From NCBI GenBank assembly GCA_903911925.1, contig CAIWFH010000080.1, positions 18,125-82,124 of the forward strand: a stretch of 64,000 bases of DNA. Reading direction: 5' to 3'. The notes below the pieces were generated by a model. That model searched no databases, was not told where the DNA came from, and saw nothing but the letters and a program-made list of their open reading frames with translations. Position 1 is the stretch's first letter, and each line of letters starts with the position of its first letter. Positions 33,232 through 40,522 of the stretch are shown one piece after another. Both the position numbers and the translations under genes were made by a program. This stretch comes from an uncultured Acidobacteriaceae bacterium. Lineage in GTDB: Bacteria > Acidobacteriota > Terriglobia > Terriglobales > Acidobacteriaceae.

Positions 33232-34593
33232 TTACTCCTTCTCATAGACTGCCGGGTCAGACATGACCATCGGTTCCGTAAACCGCTTTGTGTGGGCAAG
33301 CAGTACAAAAAAGCCAACCACCAGCCAGATACTTCCGGCGATTTTGGCCGGCTGGCTCAGGCCGATCCAGATGACAGAACAAAACAGAAAGCCCGCCCCG
33401 GGAAGCAGCAGGTCAAGCAGAAAATTCCTTCTCCGCTCGGGATTCGGGCGCAGCCAGAAGCCCCAGATGACGGCCAGATTTACGCCCATGAAGCCGAGGA
33501 AAGCGCCGAAGTTCAATAGCTCGGCAGTGAGTTCGTAACTGAGGACCTGGGCTCCCAGGAACGCCAGTATCCCCAGCAAGAGGATATTGATCCAGGGCGT
33601 GTTGCGCACCGGGTGAAGCCGGGCGAAGATGCTGCGGGGAATCACGTTTTCCCTTCCCATGCCGAAGAGCAGTCGCGCCGCGCCTACCTGCGATGTCATT
33701 CCGGCGCCGATGTTGGCAACCACCAGCAGGATGGCCATTGACTGGAAGAGCCATGGCCCGCCCACGCGGCCGGTCACGTCAATGAAGGCCGTTTCGACGT
33801 TGGAAAAGGTCGTATAGTCTGGCCAGGCCAAGTGGGCCAGATACACCAGCAGGCCGCCGAAGAGGCCGGTAAAGACGCAGGTGATGACTGCCGCCAGCAG
33901 CACGTTGCGGCGCGGATTGTGCACGTCTTCAGCCAGGGTGGTTACCGCGTCGAAGCCTAAATAAGTGAGCGCGGCAAATGAGGTGGCCGAAGAGATGTCG
34001 CGAAAGCTGAATGTGGCTGGATTGTAGAACGGCTGCGTGGAAAACAGTCCCGCGACCCCATGCCGGACTACGAGATATTTGACGGCCAGAAAGATAAAGC
34101 TGATGAGCACGGCAAACATGAACACCAGCATGACTTCGTTGGCGCGGGCCGTGTAGCGGATTCCTCTCAGGTTCACAAAGGTGATTCCGCCCGCGAAGAG
34201 CAATGCGCCCAGCCAGAAAGGAAGCCACGGCAAAGCGCGCTGCAACGAGAGCGTTCCGTAAATGACGCAGAAGAGGGGAATGAAGACGTAGTCGAGCAGC
34301 ATGGCCCACCCGGCAAAGAAGCCCACGTAGGGATGAATGCCGCGGCTGACATAGGCATACGCCGACCCTGCCGAAGGATATACGGCCGCCATGCGCCCGT
34401 AGCTGATTGCCGTAAGCACCATCGCCACCATGGCCGCCAGGATGGTGACCACCACATGGCCGCGCGACTTGACCTCGGCGAGCCCGAAGATGGTCGCCGG
34501 GGCGCTGGGAGTTACCGCTACGATCCCGTAGAAAATCAGGTCGCGCAGCGACAACACACGGCGAAGTTTTTGCGGCGCATCAGGCTGGCTCAT
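33232..34593 (-). CDS. APC-family amino acid/polyamine-type permease
   Basis: 453-aa inner-membrane permease with about twelve segments. LSLRDLIFYGIVAVTPSAPATIFG is the first-helix motif, ISYGRMAAVYPSAGSAYAYVSRG the second, and FAALTYLGFDAVTTLAEDVHNPRRNV the sixth-helix unwound region typical of APC transporters. The ATG at 34593 is preceded by AAGGAGG; the long frame upstream is out-of-frame lactonase sequence. It is the only transporter in the Lsr/Dha-like operon and presumably imports its substrate or an amino-containing form. Confidence 0.85.
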   Translation of the reverse strand: MSQPDAPQKLRRVLSLRDLIFYGIVAVTPSAPATIFGLAEVKSRGHVVVTILAAMVAMVLTAISYGRMAAVYPSAGSAYAYVSRGIHPYVGFFAGWAMLLDYVFIPLFCVIYGTLSLQRALPWLPFWLGALLFAGGITFVNLRGIRYTARANEVMLVFMFAVLISFIFLAVKYLVVRHGVAGLFSTQPFYNPATFSFRDISSATSFAALTYLGFDAVTTLAEDVHNPRRNVLLAAVITCVFTGLFGGLLVYLAHLAWPDYTTFSNVETAFIDVTGRVGGPWLFQSMAILLVVANIGAGMTSQVGAARLLFGMGRENVIPRSIFARLHPVRNTPWINILLLGILAFLGAQVLSYELTAELLNFGAFLGFMGVNLAVIWGFWLRPNPERRRNFLLDLLLPGAGFLFCSVIWIGLSQPAKIAGSIWLVVGFFVLLAHTKRFTEPMVMSDPAVYEKE

Positions 34594-35494
34594 GCACCTC
34601 CTTGCGAACCTCGCGCCCGCGCCCATCCCAAAGCGGCAGACCGTCCGCATCCACCGCGAACGTCTCCATCTGCCCCTTTTCGTATTCGGTAACATGAATC
34701 CGCTTCTGGCCCGGCAGCGCGAAGGCGACATTGGTGGGGAGCATACCGAGGGTCGGCAGCCGCCGCACCACTTTGCCATCGCGCCCCAGCACGGTGACGT
34801 CTCCCTGCGCGAAAACCGCGCAATACAGCAGGCCGTTGGCGTCAAAGGCCATTCCGTCGGGCCCTTTCCATCCCGGCGGCGCGTCGGGCCGGATGACGTT
34901 GCCAAAGAGGGTTCGGCTACCGGAAATGCGGCCGTCTGCCCAAGCGTAGCGATAGATGTTTCCGGTAAGCGTCTCGTTTGCGTAGAGCGCCCGATCCGGG
35001 CCGAAGGCAATTCCGTTGGTGAACTTGATGCCCCGGTCAAGCAGCGTCACGCCGCCGGTCTCGGGGTCGATGCGATAGACGCGCCCGTCGTAATCCACGT
35101 CCATATAGTCTGAGCGGATCTCGTTGTTGGGGCAGAAATTGCCGATCTCCACGCCGGAATCAGTCATGTAGATGGCGCCGTCGGGGCCAAAGCAAAGATC
35201 GTTGGGAAAGAGGAACGGCTCTCCGTCGCATCCTGTCGCCACCACTTCTGAGATTCCATCCATCGAGAGCCGCAACAACGACGGGAACTTCGACTCCGCC
35301 ACCCAGATGGCTCCGTCGGCGCTAACCGCCAGGCCGTTGGGCCGCCCCGTTTTTTTGACCTCGCGATGCGATTTCCCGTCCGCGCTGAGATGCGAAACGC
35401 ATCCGCGCTCCGTACCCCCCTCTACAATCAGCCAGGTGCCGTCGGCCAGCGCCACCGGGCCTTCGGGATTCTGAAGATCGTTTGCGAAGACCAT
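34580..35494 (-). CDS. SMP-30/gluconolactonase family protein
   Basis: 304-aa six-bladed propeller lactonase. NPEGPVALADGTWLIVEGG carries the metal Glu, GRPNGLAVSADGAIWVAES and LFPNDLCFGPDGAIYMTDSG the central repeats, and GPDGMAFDANGLLYCAVF the metal Asp. There is no signal peptide. It is the second SMP-30 protein in the window and only distantly like the first. Its stop overlaps the permease start by 14 nt and it follows an SDR, so an oxidise-then-delactonise sequence of reactions is likely. Confidence 0.87.
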   Translation of the reverse strand: MVFANDLQNPEGPVALADGTWLIVEGGTERGCVSHLSADGKSHREVKKTGRPNGLAVSADGAIWVAESKFPSLLRLSMDGISEVVATGCDGEPFLFPNDLCFGPDGAIYMTDSGVEIGNFCPNNEIRSDYMDVDYDGRVYRIDPETGGVTLLDRGIKFTNGIAFGPDRALYANETLTGNIYRYAWADGRISGSRTLFGNVIRPDAPPGWKGPDGMAFDANGLLYCAVFAQGDVTVLGRDGKVVRRLPTLGMLPTNVAFALPGQKRIHVTEYEKGQMETFAVDADGLPLWDGRGREVRKEVHEPA

Positions 35495-35521
35495 AAAAAC
35501 CTCCGTTCTATTGCAAAACTC

Positions 35522-36274
35522 TTACACTTCGGCAGTCTGTCCGCCATCGACGTGCAGCATTTCACCAGTGACAAACGAAGCATCCTCCGATGCCAGGAAG
35601 AGAGCAGCGGCGGCAATCTCGTCTGACCGGCCCAGGCGGCCCATCGGGTAGGTTTTGGCGAATGCCTCCAGTTCGGCTGGCGTGAGCGCCTTGCGCAGCA
35701 TGGGCGTGTCGGTCGGTCCGGGGCAGATGGCGTTTACGCGGATACCTTGTTTCGCAAAATCGATGGCCATGGATCGCGTCAGCAGGGTTACTCCACCTTT
35801 TGAACTTACGTAGGCCGCCGCGTGGGCGCAGGCATCGTGCGAACCGGTGGTTGAAGAGACGTTGATGATGGCTCCGCGTCCCCTGGCAATCATGTGCGGC
35901 AGCACGGCACGCGAGCAGAGAAAGGTTCCGGTCAGGTTGACCGCAATGAGGCGCTGCCAGGCTTCTACCGTGGTTTCAAGCACCGTTCCATAGGTGAGGA
36001 TTCCCGCGCCGTTAAAGAGAATGTGAAGATCGCCGAAGGTGCCGATGGTTTGCTCCACCACCTGGGTTACCTGGTCGGGCTGGGACACGTCGAGGTGGGC
36101 GAACTGCGCATGGTTGCCGTCGGCGCGAATCTGCCACGCCGCGTCCGCACCGGCTTCTTCGCTGGCATCGGCGAGCATGACCGAGGCGCCCTCTGCGGCA
36201 AAGCGCCTGGCCACGGCCAACCCTATGCCGGACGCGGCTCCAGTCACGAGTGCTACCTGGGAGGGAAGTCTCAT
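35522..36274 (-). CDS. SDR-family oxidoreductase (first gene of the Lsr/Dha-like operon)
   Basis: 250-aa classical SDR: TGAASGIG cofactor loop, LADASEE with an Asp favouring NAD, NGAG in place of NNAG, Ser in NVSSTTG, and Tyr/Lys in AAYVSSKGG; tail FVTGEMLHVDGGQTAEV. The ATG at 36274 has GGAGG upstream; 59 more open codons upstream do not resemble the family. It is clearly different from the two paired SDRs at 20608 and 36552. As promoter-proximal gene, it probably performs the first oxidation of the pathway. Confidence 0.87.
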   Translation of the reverse strand: MRLPSQVALVTGAASGIGLAVARRFAAEGASVMLADASEEAGADAAWQIRADGNHAQFAHLDVSQPDQVTQVVEQTIGTFGDLHILFNGAGILTYGTVLETTVEAWQRLIAVNLTGTFLCSRAVLPHMIARGRGAIINVSSTTGSHDACAHAAAYVSSKGGVTLLTRSMAIDFAKQGIRVNAICPGPTDTPMLRKALTPAELEAFAKTYPMGRLGRSDEIAAAALFLASEDASFVTGEMLHVDGGQTAEV

Positions 36275-36551
36275 GCGGTCCTCCAATTCAGTACCCAAAG
36301 GGGATGGGGGCCCGGGGTCAGCGTTTTCCAATACTCCTACAAAAACCCGGCCTCTATCTATAAAGAACCACCAAAATGAATGTTGTAAAACTCCGGTCCA
36401 GCGAATGTACCCCTGCGGCAAATCATGCTGCTTCAACAAAACTTTCGTCAATCCTCAGAGACTCGGGGGAATTTTCGTCGCTACGATGTGGTGTCGGCAC
36501 GGGAAGCCCTCTTCGGACCTTAACCTGAGCAGGACCCACTGGAAGGTGTGC
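36275..36551. promoter_or_regulatory. Divergent promoter region of the two SDR operons
   Basis: 277 bases between a minus-strand and a plus-strand SDR. It must contain both promoters and probably binding sites for the AraC regulator. I saw no perfect palindrome comparable with that at 20398-20419. GGAAGG before 36552 and GGAGG before 36274 are good ribosome sites. Confidence 0.4.
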
Positions 36552-37313
36552 ATGAGGCTATCGGACAAGGTAATTATTGTGACTGGAGCCGCGGCTGGGC
36601 TGGGCCGCGCTGCTGCGGCCAGATTCGCTCGCGAGGGCGCATCGGTGGTGATGGCTGACACCAATGAAACCGCCGGCGCCGCGCTGGCCGGGGAGCTCGT
36701 TTCGCGGGGTTTGAAAGGCGTGTTCGTCCGCACCGATGTCTCGAAAGAAGGCGACGTCAAGGCCCTTGTGAACGCGGCTTTGGCTCGTTTCGGCCGCATC
36801 GACGTGCTCCATAACAATGCGGCAGTCCTCTACAACGACCGCGATTCGATCGTCCACGAAGTCAGCCTGGAAACCTGGGACATCGTGATGGGCGTGAATC
36901 TGCGCGGAGCCTTTCTCTGCGGCAAATACGTTCTGCCTTCGATGCTGAAACAGGGCGGGGGCTCCATCGTCTACCTGGGCTCGCCTACCGGCATCGTGGG
37001 ATGCGCGCCTAAGCTTTCCGCCTACAGCACCAGCAAGGCGGGAATCACTGGCCTGGCCCGGGTGATGGCCGCCGCCTATGCCCGCAACGCTATTCGTGTC
37101 AACGTAATTGTTCCCGGCACTATGGACACCCCGATGAATAGCTATATTCTGTCGGATGACGAGGTTCGAGAACAATTCAGGGAGGACGTGCCGCTGGGCC
37201 GCCTGGGATTGCCCTCCGATATCGAAGGGCTGGCGGTCTTTCTGGCTTCCGATGAGTCGTCGTACTGCACCGGCGGCGTTTACATGTGCGACGGCGGCTT
37301 GACCGCGGTTTGA
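36552..37313 (+). CDS. SDR-family oxidoreductase, paralogue of the 20608 gene
   Basis: 253-aa SDR, gap-free with the protein at 20608-21369. TGAAAGLG cofactor loop, VMADTNE, NNAA instead of NNAG, Ser in YLGSPTG, Tyr/Lys in SAYSTSKAG, and the same CTGGVYMCDGG tail. GGAAGG lies upstream of the ATG; the longer open frame upstream overlaps the divergent gene and was ignored. It is followed after 23 nt by a secreted glycosidase. The duplicate pair implies two regulated versions of the same oxidation step. Confidence 0.88.
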   Translation: MRLSDKVIIVTGAAAGLGRAAAARFAREGASVVMADTNETAGAALAGELVSRGLKGVFVRTDVSKEGDVKALVNAALARFGRIDVLHNNAAVLYNDRDSIVHEVSLETWDIVMGVNLRGAFLCGKYVLPSMLKQGGGSIVYLGSPTGIVGCAPKLSAYSTSKAGITGLARVMAAAYARNAIRVNVIVPGTMDTPMNSYILSDDEVREQFREDVPLGRLGLPSDIEGLAVFLASDESSYCTGGVYMCDGGLTAV

Positions 37314-37336
37314 ATCTCCAGCGAGGAATCACGACC

Positions 37337-38971
37337 ATGCGAACGATTCGAGTTATTGTTGTTGCCCTAGGCGTTCTGCTGCCTTCAATGTTGCTGGCCA
37401 ATCCCGCTGACGTTTCGTTCTCGCAGCCCGCCGCGCAGATTGACCGTTACGACTTTGTCGAGATCGCCGCAACGGTGCAGACGCCCGATGCGAAGAACCC
37501 GTTCATGGACGCTACCCTGTCCGGGACTTTGCAGAACGCGGACGAGAGCCACCGCTGGGCCGTGGATGGCTTTTGCGATTCTGAAGACGGCAAGGTATTT
37601 CGGATTCGGTTCATGGCTCCGGTTGCCGGCGAATACAAGTACTCCGTGACCTACAAGCAGGGCGGCTTCACCAAATCGTCGAGCGGCACGTTCCACGCCG
37701 TCGAAGCTCAAAAGCGCGGCTTGCTGCGCGTCGATCCCGCTTATCCATGGCATTTCATCTGGTCGGGAACCGGGGAGCATTTCTTCTTTAACGGCACCAC
37801 GGCATACTGGCTGGTAGGGTTTCGCGACGACCACACGATTCAATACAGCCTCGATCGACTGCACCGGCTCAAGGTAAACCGGCTGCGGGTGACGATTTCG
37901 GGCCGTGAGGCTTCAACGCTATTTGGGGAACCGGTGATGTACGGAGCAGCATGGACCGCCCTGATTGCGGCCTGGCCAGCACAGAGCGCGGATGACCCTC
38001 TCCATCCCGGTTTCGATTACAACCGCTTCAACCTGCCTTACTGGCAGAAGTTCGACCGGATGCTGATGTACGCCCGCGATCGCGACATGAACATCTCCCT
38101 TGTTCTCGACATGAATGACGGCAGGGTTCATCCGGCCGCGGGGAGCGACGATGAACACCGTTTCATTCGCTATGCGGTCAACCGCTTTGCGGCCTTTTCA
38201 AACATCACATGGGACATGGGAGACGATCTCGACTCCTATCGTGACGACAATTGGACGCATGAAACCGGCTCGTTGATCCAGGAACTGGACCCATACAAGC
38301 ACCTTGAAACAAGCCATCCCGCCGGCGGCAACGAACATCAGGATCGCGCTTCTTCATGGTTCGGCTTCACCTCGTATCAGGAGTGGTCCCGCAAGCAGCA
38401 CGAACTGATCCTGGCCTCCCGCAAGCTGCAGGAGAAAACCGGCCGCATCATTCCGCAAACCAACGAAGAGTATGGCTACGAGGACCACTATCCCTTCTGG
38501 GCTGCTCCCGATTCGGATTCGGCTGACGCACTGAGGCGCACGGCATGGGACATATATATGGCAGGCGGCTATCAAACGGCGGGGGAGTCTGCCCGTCGCG
38601 GCACCAACATCCGCCCAGACATGGGCGGCGGCTGGCTGAATGGACGCGGGGACGACACCCAGACCATGTTCCTCGGCTACGGCCACATCGTGGACTTTTT
38701 TGCTGCCTTTGAATGGTGGAAGACCAATCCCCACGACGAACTTGTCAACAATGGCGCGTATTGTATCGCCGATCCGGGAAAGACTTATGCCGTTTATCTT
38801 CCCCACGGCGGACAGGTTACGGTTCAACTGCAGCCGGGACGGTATCGTGCGGCGTGGTACAGCGCGATGACAGGCGAGCGGATTGATCTGCCCGCCGCTG
38901 AAGGGCCGAACTGGACTTCACCCGAGACTCCGGACAAGTTTGACTGGGCTTTGCTGCTGCAGGCGATGTAG
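37337..38971 (+). CDS. Secreted DUF5060/DUF4038-type glycosidase
   Basis: 544 aa with a signal peptide (TIRVIVVALGVLLPSMLLA). Residues about 25-130 form an immunoglobulin-like DUF5060 domain (FVEIAATVQTPDAKNPF, APVAGEYKYSVTYKQGG); the rest is a TIM barrel of the DUF4038 type (FFFNGTTAYWLVGFRD, LKVNRLRVTISGR, SNITWDMGDDLDSY, TSYQEWSRKQH, PQTNEEYGYEDHY) ending in a small beta domain (GRYRAAWYSAMTGERIDLP). It probably releases sugars from plant polymers in the periplasm. It is only generally similar to the first DUF4038 protein at 22585. GAGG about 10 nt before the ATG; an upstream ATG at 37286 lies inside the SDR. Confidence 0.8.
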   Translation: MRTIRVIVVALGVLLPSMLLANPADVSFSQPAAQIDRYDFVEIAATVQTPDAKNPFMDATLSGTLQNADESHRWAVDGFCDSEDGKVFRIRFMAPVAGEYKYSVTYKQGGFTKSSSGTFHAVEAQKRGLLRVDPAYPWHFIWSGTGEHFFFNGTTAYWLVGFRDDHTIQYSLDRLHRLKVNRLRVTISGREASTLFGEPVMYGAAWTALIAAWPAQSADDPLHPGFDYNRFNLPYWQKFDRMLMYARDRDMNISLVLDMNDGRVHPAAGSDDEHRFIRYAVNRFAAFSNITWDMGDDLDSYRDDNWTHETGSLIQELDPYKHLETSHPAGGNEHQDRASSWFGFTSYQEWSRKQHELILASRKLQEKTGRIIPQTNEEYGYEDHYPFWAAPDSDSADALRRTAWDIYMAGGYQTAGESARRGTNIRPDMGGGWLNGRGDDTQTMFLGYGHIVDFFAAFEWWKTNPHDELVNNGAYCIADPGKTYAVYLPHGGQVTVQLQPGRYRAAWYSAMTGERIDLPAAEGPNWTSPETPDKFDWALLLQAM

Positions 38972-39111
38972 GGGGCAACAGCGAACATAGGCGAGGTTCG
39001 CTTAGCCGGTATCGTCAGGAGGCGGTGCAAGCACCCAGAGTCCGTATCTGGAATAGGCTCCGAGGGCCGGGAGGCTGGCGCTACAAAAAACATGTCAACG
39101 TTCAGCTTTAA

Positions 39112-39126
39112 ATTATTACAAATAAT
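39112..39126. promoter_or_regulatory. AT-rich palindrome upstream of rex/hyd operon
   Basis: ATTATT-ACA-AATAAT is a perfect 15-bp inverted repeat in an AT island (about 39105-39135) that stands out in GC-rich surroundings, 131 bp before rex. It may be a promoter element or an operator for an oxygen or redox regulator. It does not match FNR or Rex consensus. Confidence 0.35.
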
Positions 39127-39207
39127 ACACTTAAACCAGCATCCCTCCTTCAAATCACATCACAGCTGCGCACAATGCGGGATGTTGTGAGCAGGGACTC
39201 TGCGGTT

Positions 39208-39223
39208 CGTGACCGCCGTCACG
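39208..39223. promoter_or_regulatory. Candidate Rex operator
   Basis: CGTGACCGCCGTCACG is a perfect inverted repeat with the GTGA-N6-TCAC spacing of Rex sites (TTGTGA-N6-TCACAA), 33 bp before the rex start. Autoregulation of rex and NADH-linked control of the hydrogenase operon are expected for this family. Confidence 0.55.
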
Positions 39224-39256
39224 GATGGCAAAGAGCGTTGCCCGTAGATTCAGTAT

Positions 39257-39961
39257 ATGGTTATCGATATGAATTTATCGATTGAATCACCCTTGAAGCG
39301 GCCTGACGCGCCGTCTATTCCGCAGCCCAGCCTGCGGCGGTTGCCCCAGTACCACCATTACCTGGTGGACCTGGAAGCCAAAGGGATAGGCCGCGTCTCC
39401 TGCAGCACAATCGGCCGGGATTTGAACCTGGTTCCGATCCAGGTGCGGAAAGACCTGCAGTACACCGGCATCATCGGCAAACCGAAGACCGGTTACTCGG
39501 TAACCGAACTCATTTTGACCATTGAAACGTTTCTCGGCTGGAACAACGTCAACGAGGCGTTTCTGGTGGGGGCGGGCAACCTGGGCACGGCGCTTCTTGG
39601 ACATGAGAGGTTCTCGAAGTTCGGGCTGCAGATTGTGGCCGCTTTCGACTCCGACCCGCAAAAGGCCGGAATTTGGATCCACAACAAGGCGGTATTGCCG
39701 CTGGACAAGCTTGCCGACCTGGCCCAGCGGATGAGCATCCACCTGGGAATCATCACCGCTCCGGCTGAAAACGCGCAGACGATTGCCGATGAAATGGTCA
39801 AAGGGGGCATCCAGGCCATCTGGAACTTCGCTCCCGTGAAGCTCAACGTACCCGCGCACATTATCGTGCACAACGAAGATCTCTACAGTTCGCTCGCTTC
39901 GCTCTCCTGGAAGCTGGCCAGACGATTCCGAGTTCCAATTCAAGAGAGGGAGGCAGTTTAG
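39257..39961 (+). CDS. rex: Redox-sensing transcriptional repressor Rex
   Basis: 234 aa. N-terminal winged helix (PSLRRLPQYHHYLVDLE, SCSTIGRDLNLVPIQVRKDL) and an NAD(H)-binding Rossmann domain (EAFLVGAGNLGTALLG near 99-114, AAFDSDPQKAG, GIITAPAENAQTIAD), ending in a domain-swap helix. Rex leaves DNA when the NADH/NAD ratio rises. The ATG at 39257 lacks a good ribosome site; ATG 39269 is an alternative. The stop is next to the hydC start, so it heads the hydrogenase operon and probably represses it until reducing power builds up. Confidence 0.93.
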   Translation: MVIDMNLSIESPLKRPDAPSIPQPSLRRLPQYHHYLVDLEAKGIGRVSCSTIGRDLNLVPIQVRKDLQYTGIIGKPKTGYSVTELILTIETFLGWNNVNEAFLVGAGNLGTALLGHERFSKFGLQIVAAFDSDPQKAGIWIHNKAVLPLDKLADLAQRMSIHLGIITAPAENAQTIADEMVKGGIQAIWNFAPVKLNVPAHIIVHNEDLYSSLASLSWKLARRFRVPIQEREAV

Positions 39962-40522
39962 ATGGCGTCGATGCCAATAGCCGTTGACCGCGCAGGAAAG
40001 TTCGAAAAGGTGTGCGGAATCCTTGATCTACACGCACGCCGTCCAGCACGGCTTATTCCGATCCTGCAGGCAATTCAGCATGAGTATCAATATCTTCCTG
40101 AAGAAGTGCTGACCTATGTGGCAACGTCGCTGGATGTTCCTCCGGCGCGCGTCTTTGGCGTGGCTACGTTCTACGCGCACTTTGCGCTGGTTCCGAAGGG
40201 CAAGCACGTGATTCGCATGTGCGACGGAACGGCATGCCACGTGAAGCAGTCAATTCCCGTGCTGGAGGCGCTGCACGCGAAACTGGGCACCAGCGAGAAC
40301 TGCAAGACGACCCCCGACATGATGTTCACGGTGGAGACGGTTGCCTGCCTTGGCGCTTGCGGATTGGCCCCGGTGGTGGTGATCGACGAGCAAGTGTACG
40401 GACAGATAACGCCGGAGCGCGCCGTGGCCCTGGTGGACGAGATCAAGGCACAAGAGGCGTTGTTGCAGGGCGCTTCAGCAAACGAAGCTGGGCAGCCCTC
40501 AGCGGAGGCGTCCCATGTCTAG
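39962..40522 (+). CDS. hydC: HydC/NuoE-like 2Fe-2S subunit of bifurcating [FeFe] hydrogenase
   Basis: 186-aa thioredoxin-like ferredoxin subunit. LIPILQAIQHEYQYLPEEVLTYVA is the NuoE helical start; the 2Fe-2S ligands are in CDGTACHVK (near 89-97) and CLGACGLAP (near 129-137). It passes electrons between HydB and HydA. GAGGGAGG upstream of the ATG; the 3' end overlaps hydB by 8 nt. Confidence 0.9.
   Translation: MASMPIAVDRAGKFEKVCGILDLHARRPARLIPILQAIQHEYQYLPEEVLTYVATSLDVPPARVFGVATFYAHFALVPKGKHVIRMCDGTACHVKQSIPVLEALHAKLGTSENCKTTPDMMFTVETVACLGACGLAPVVVIDEQVYGQITPERAVALVDEIKAQEALLQGASANEAGQPSAEASHV

Noticed and set aside
34594..35040. 149-codon extension of the APC permease
   Set aside because: It is an out-of-frame reading of the lactonase gene; the ATG at 34593 has AAGGAGG.
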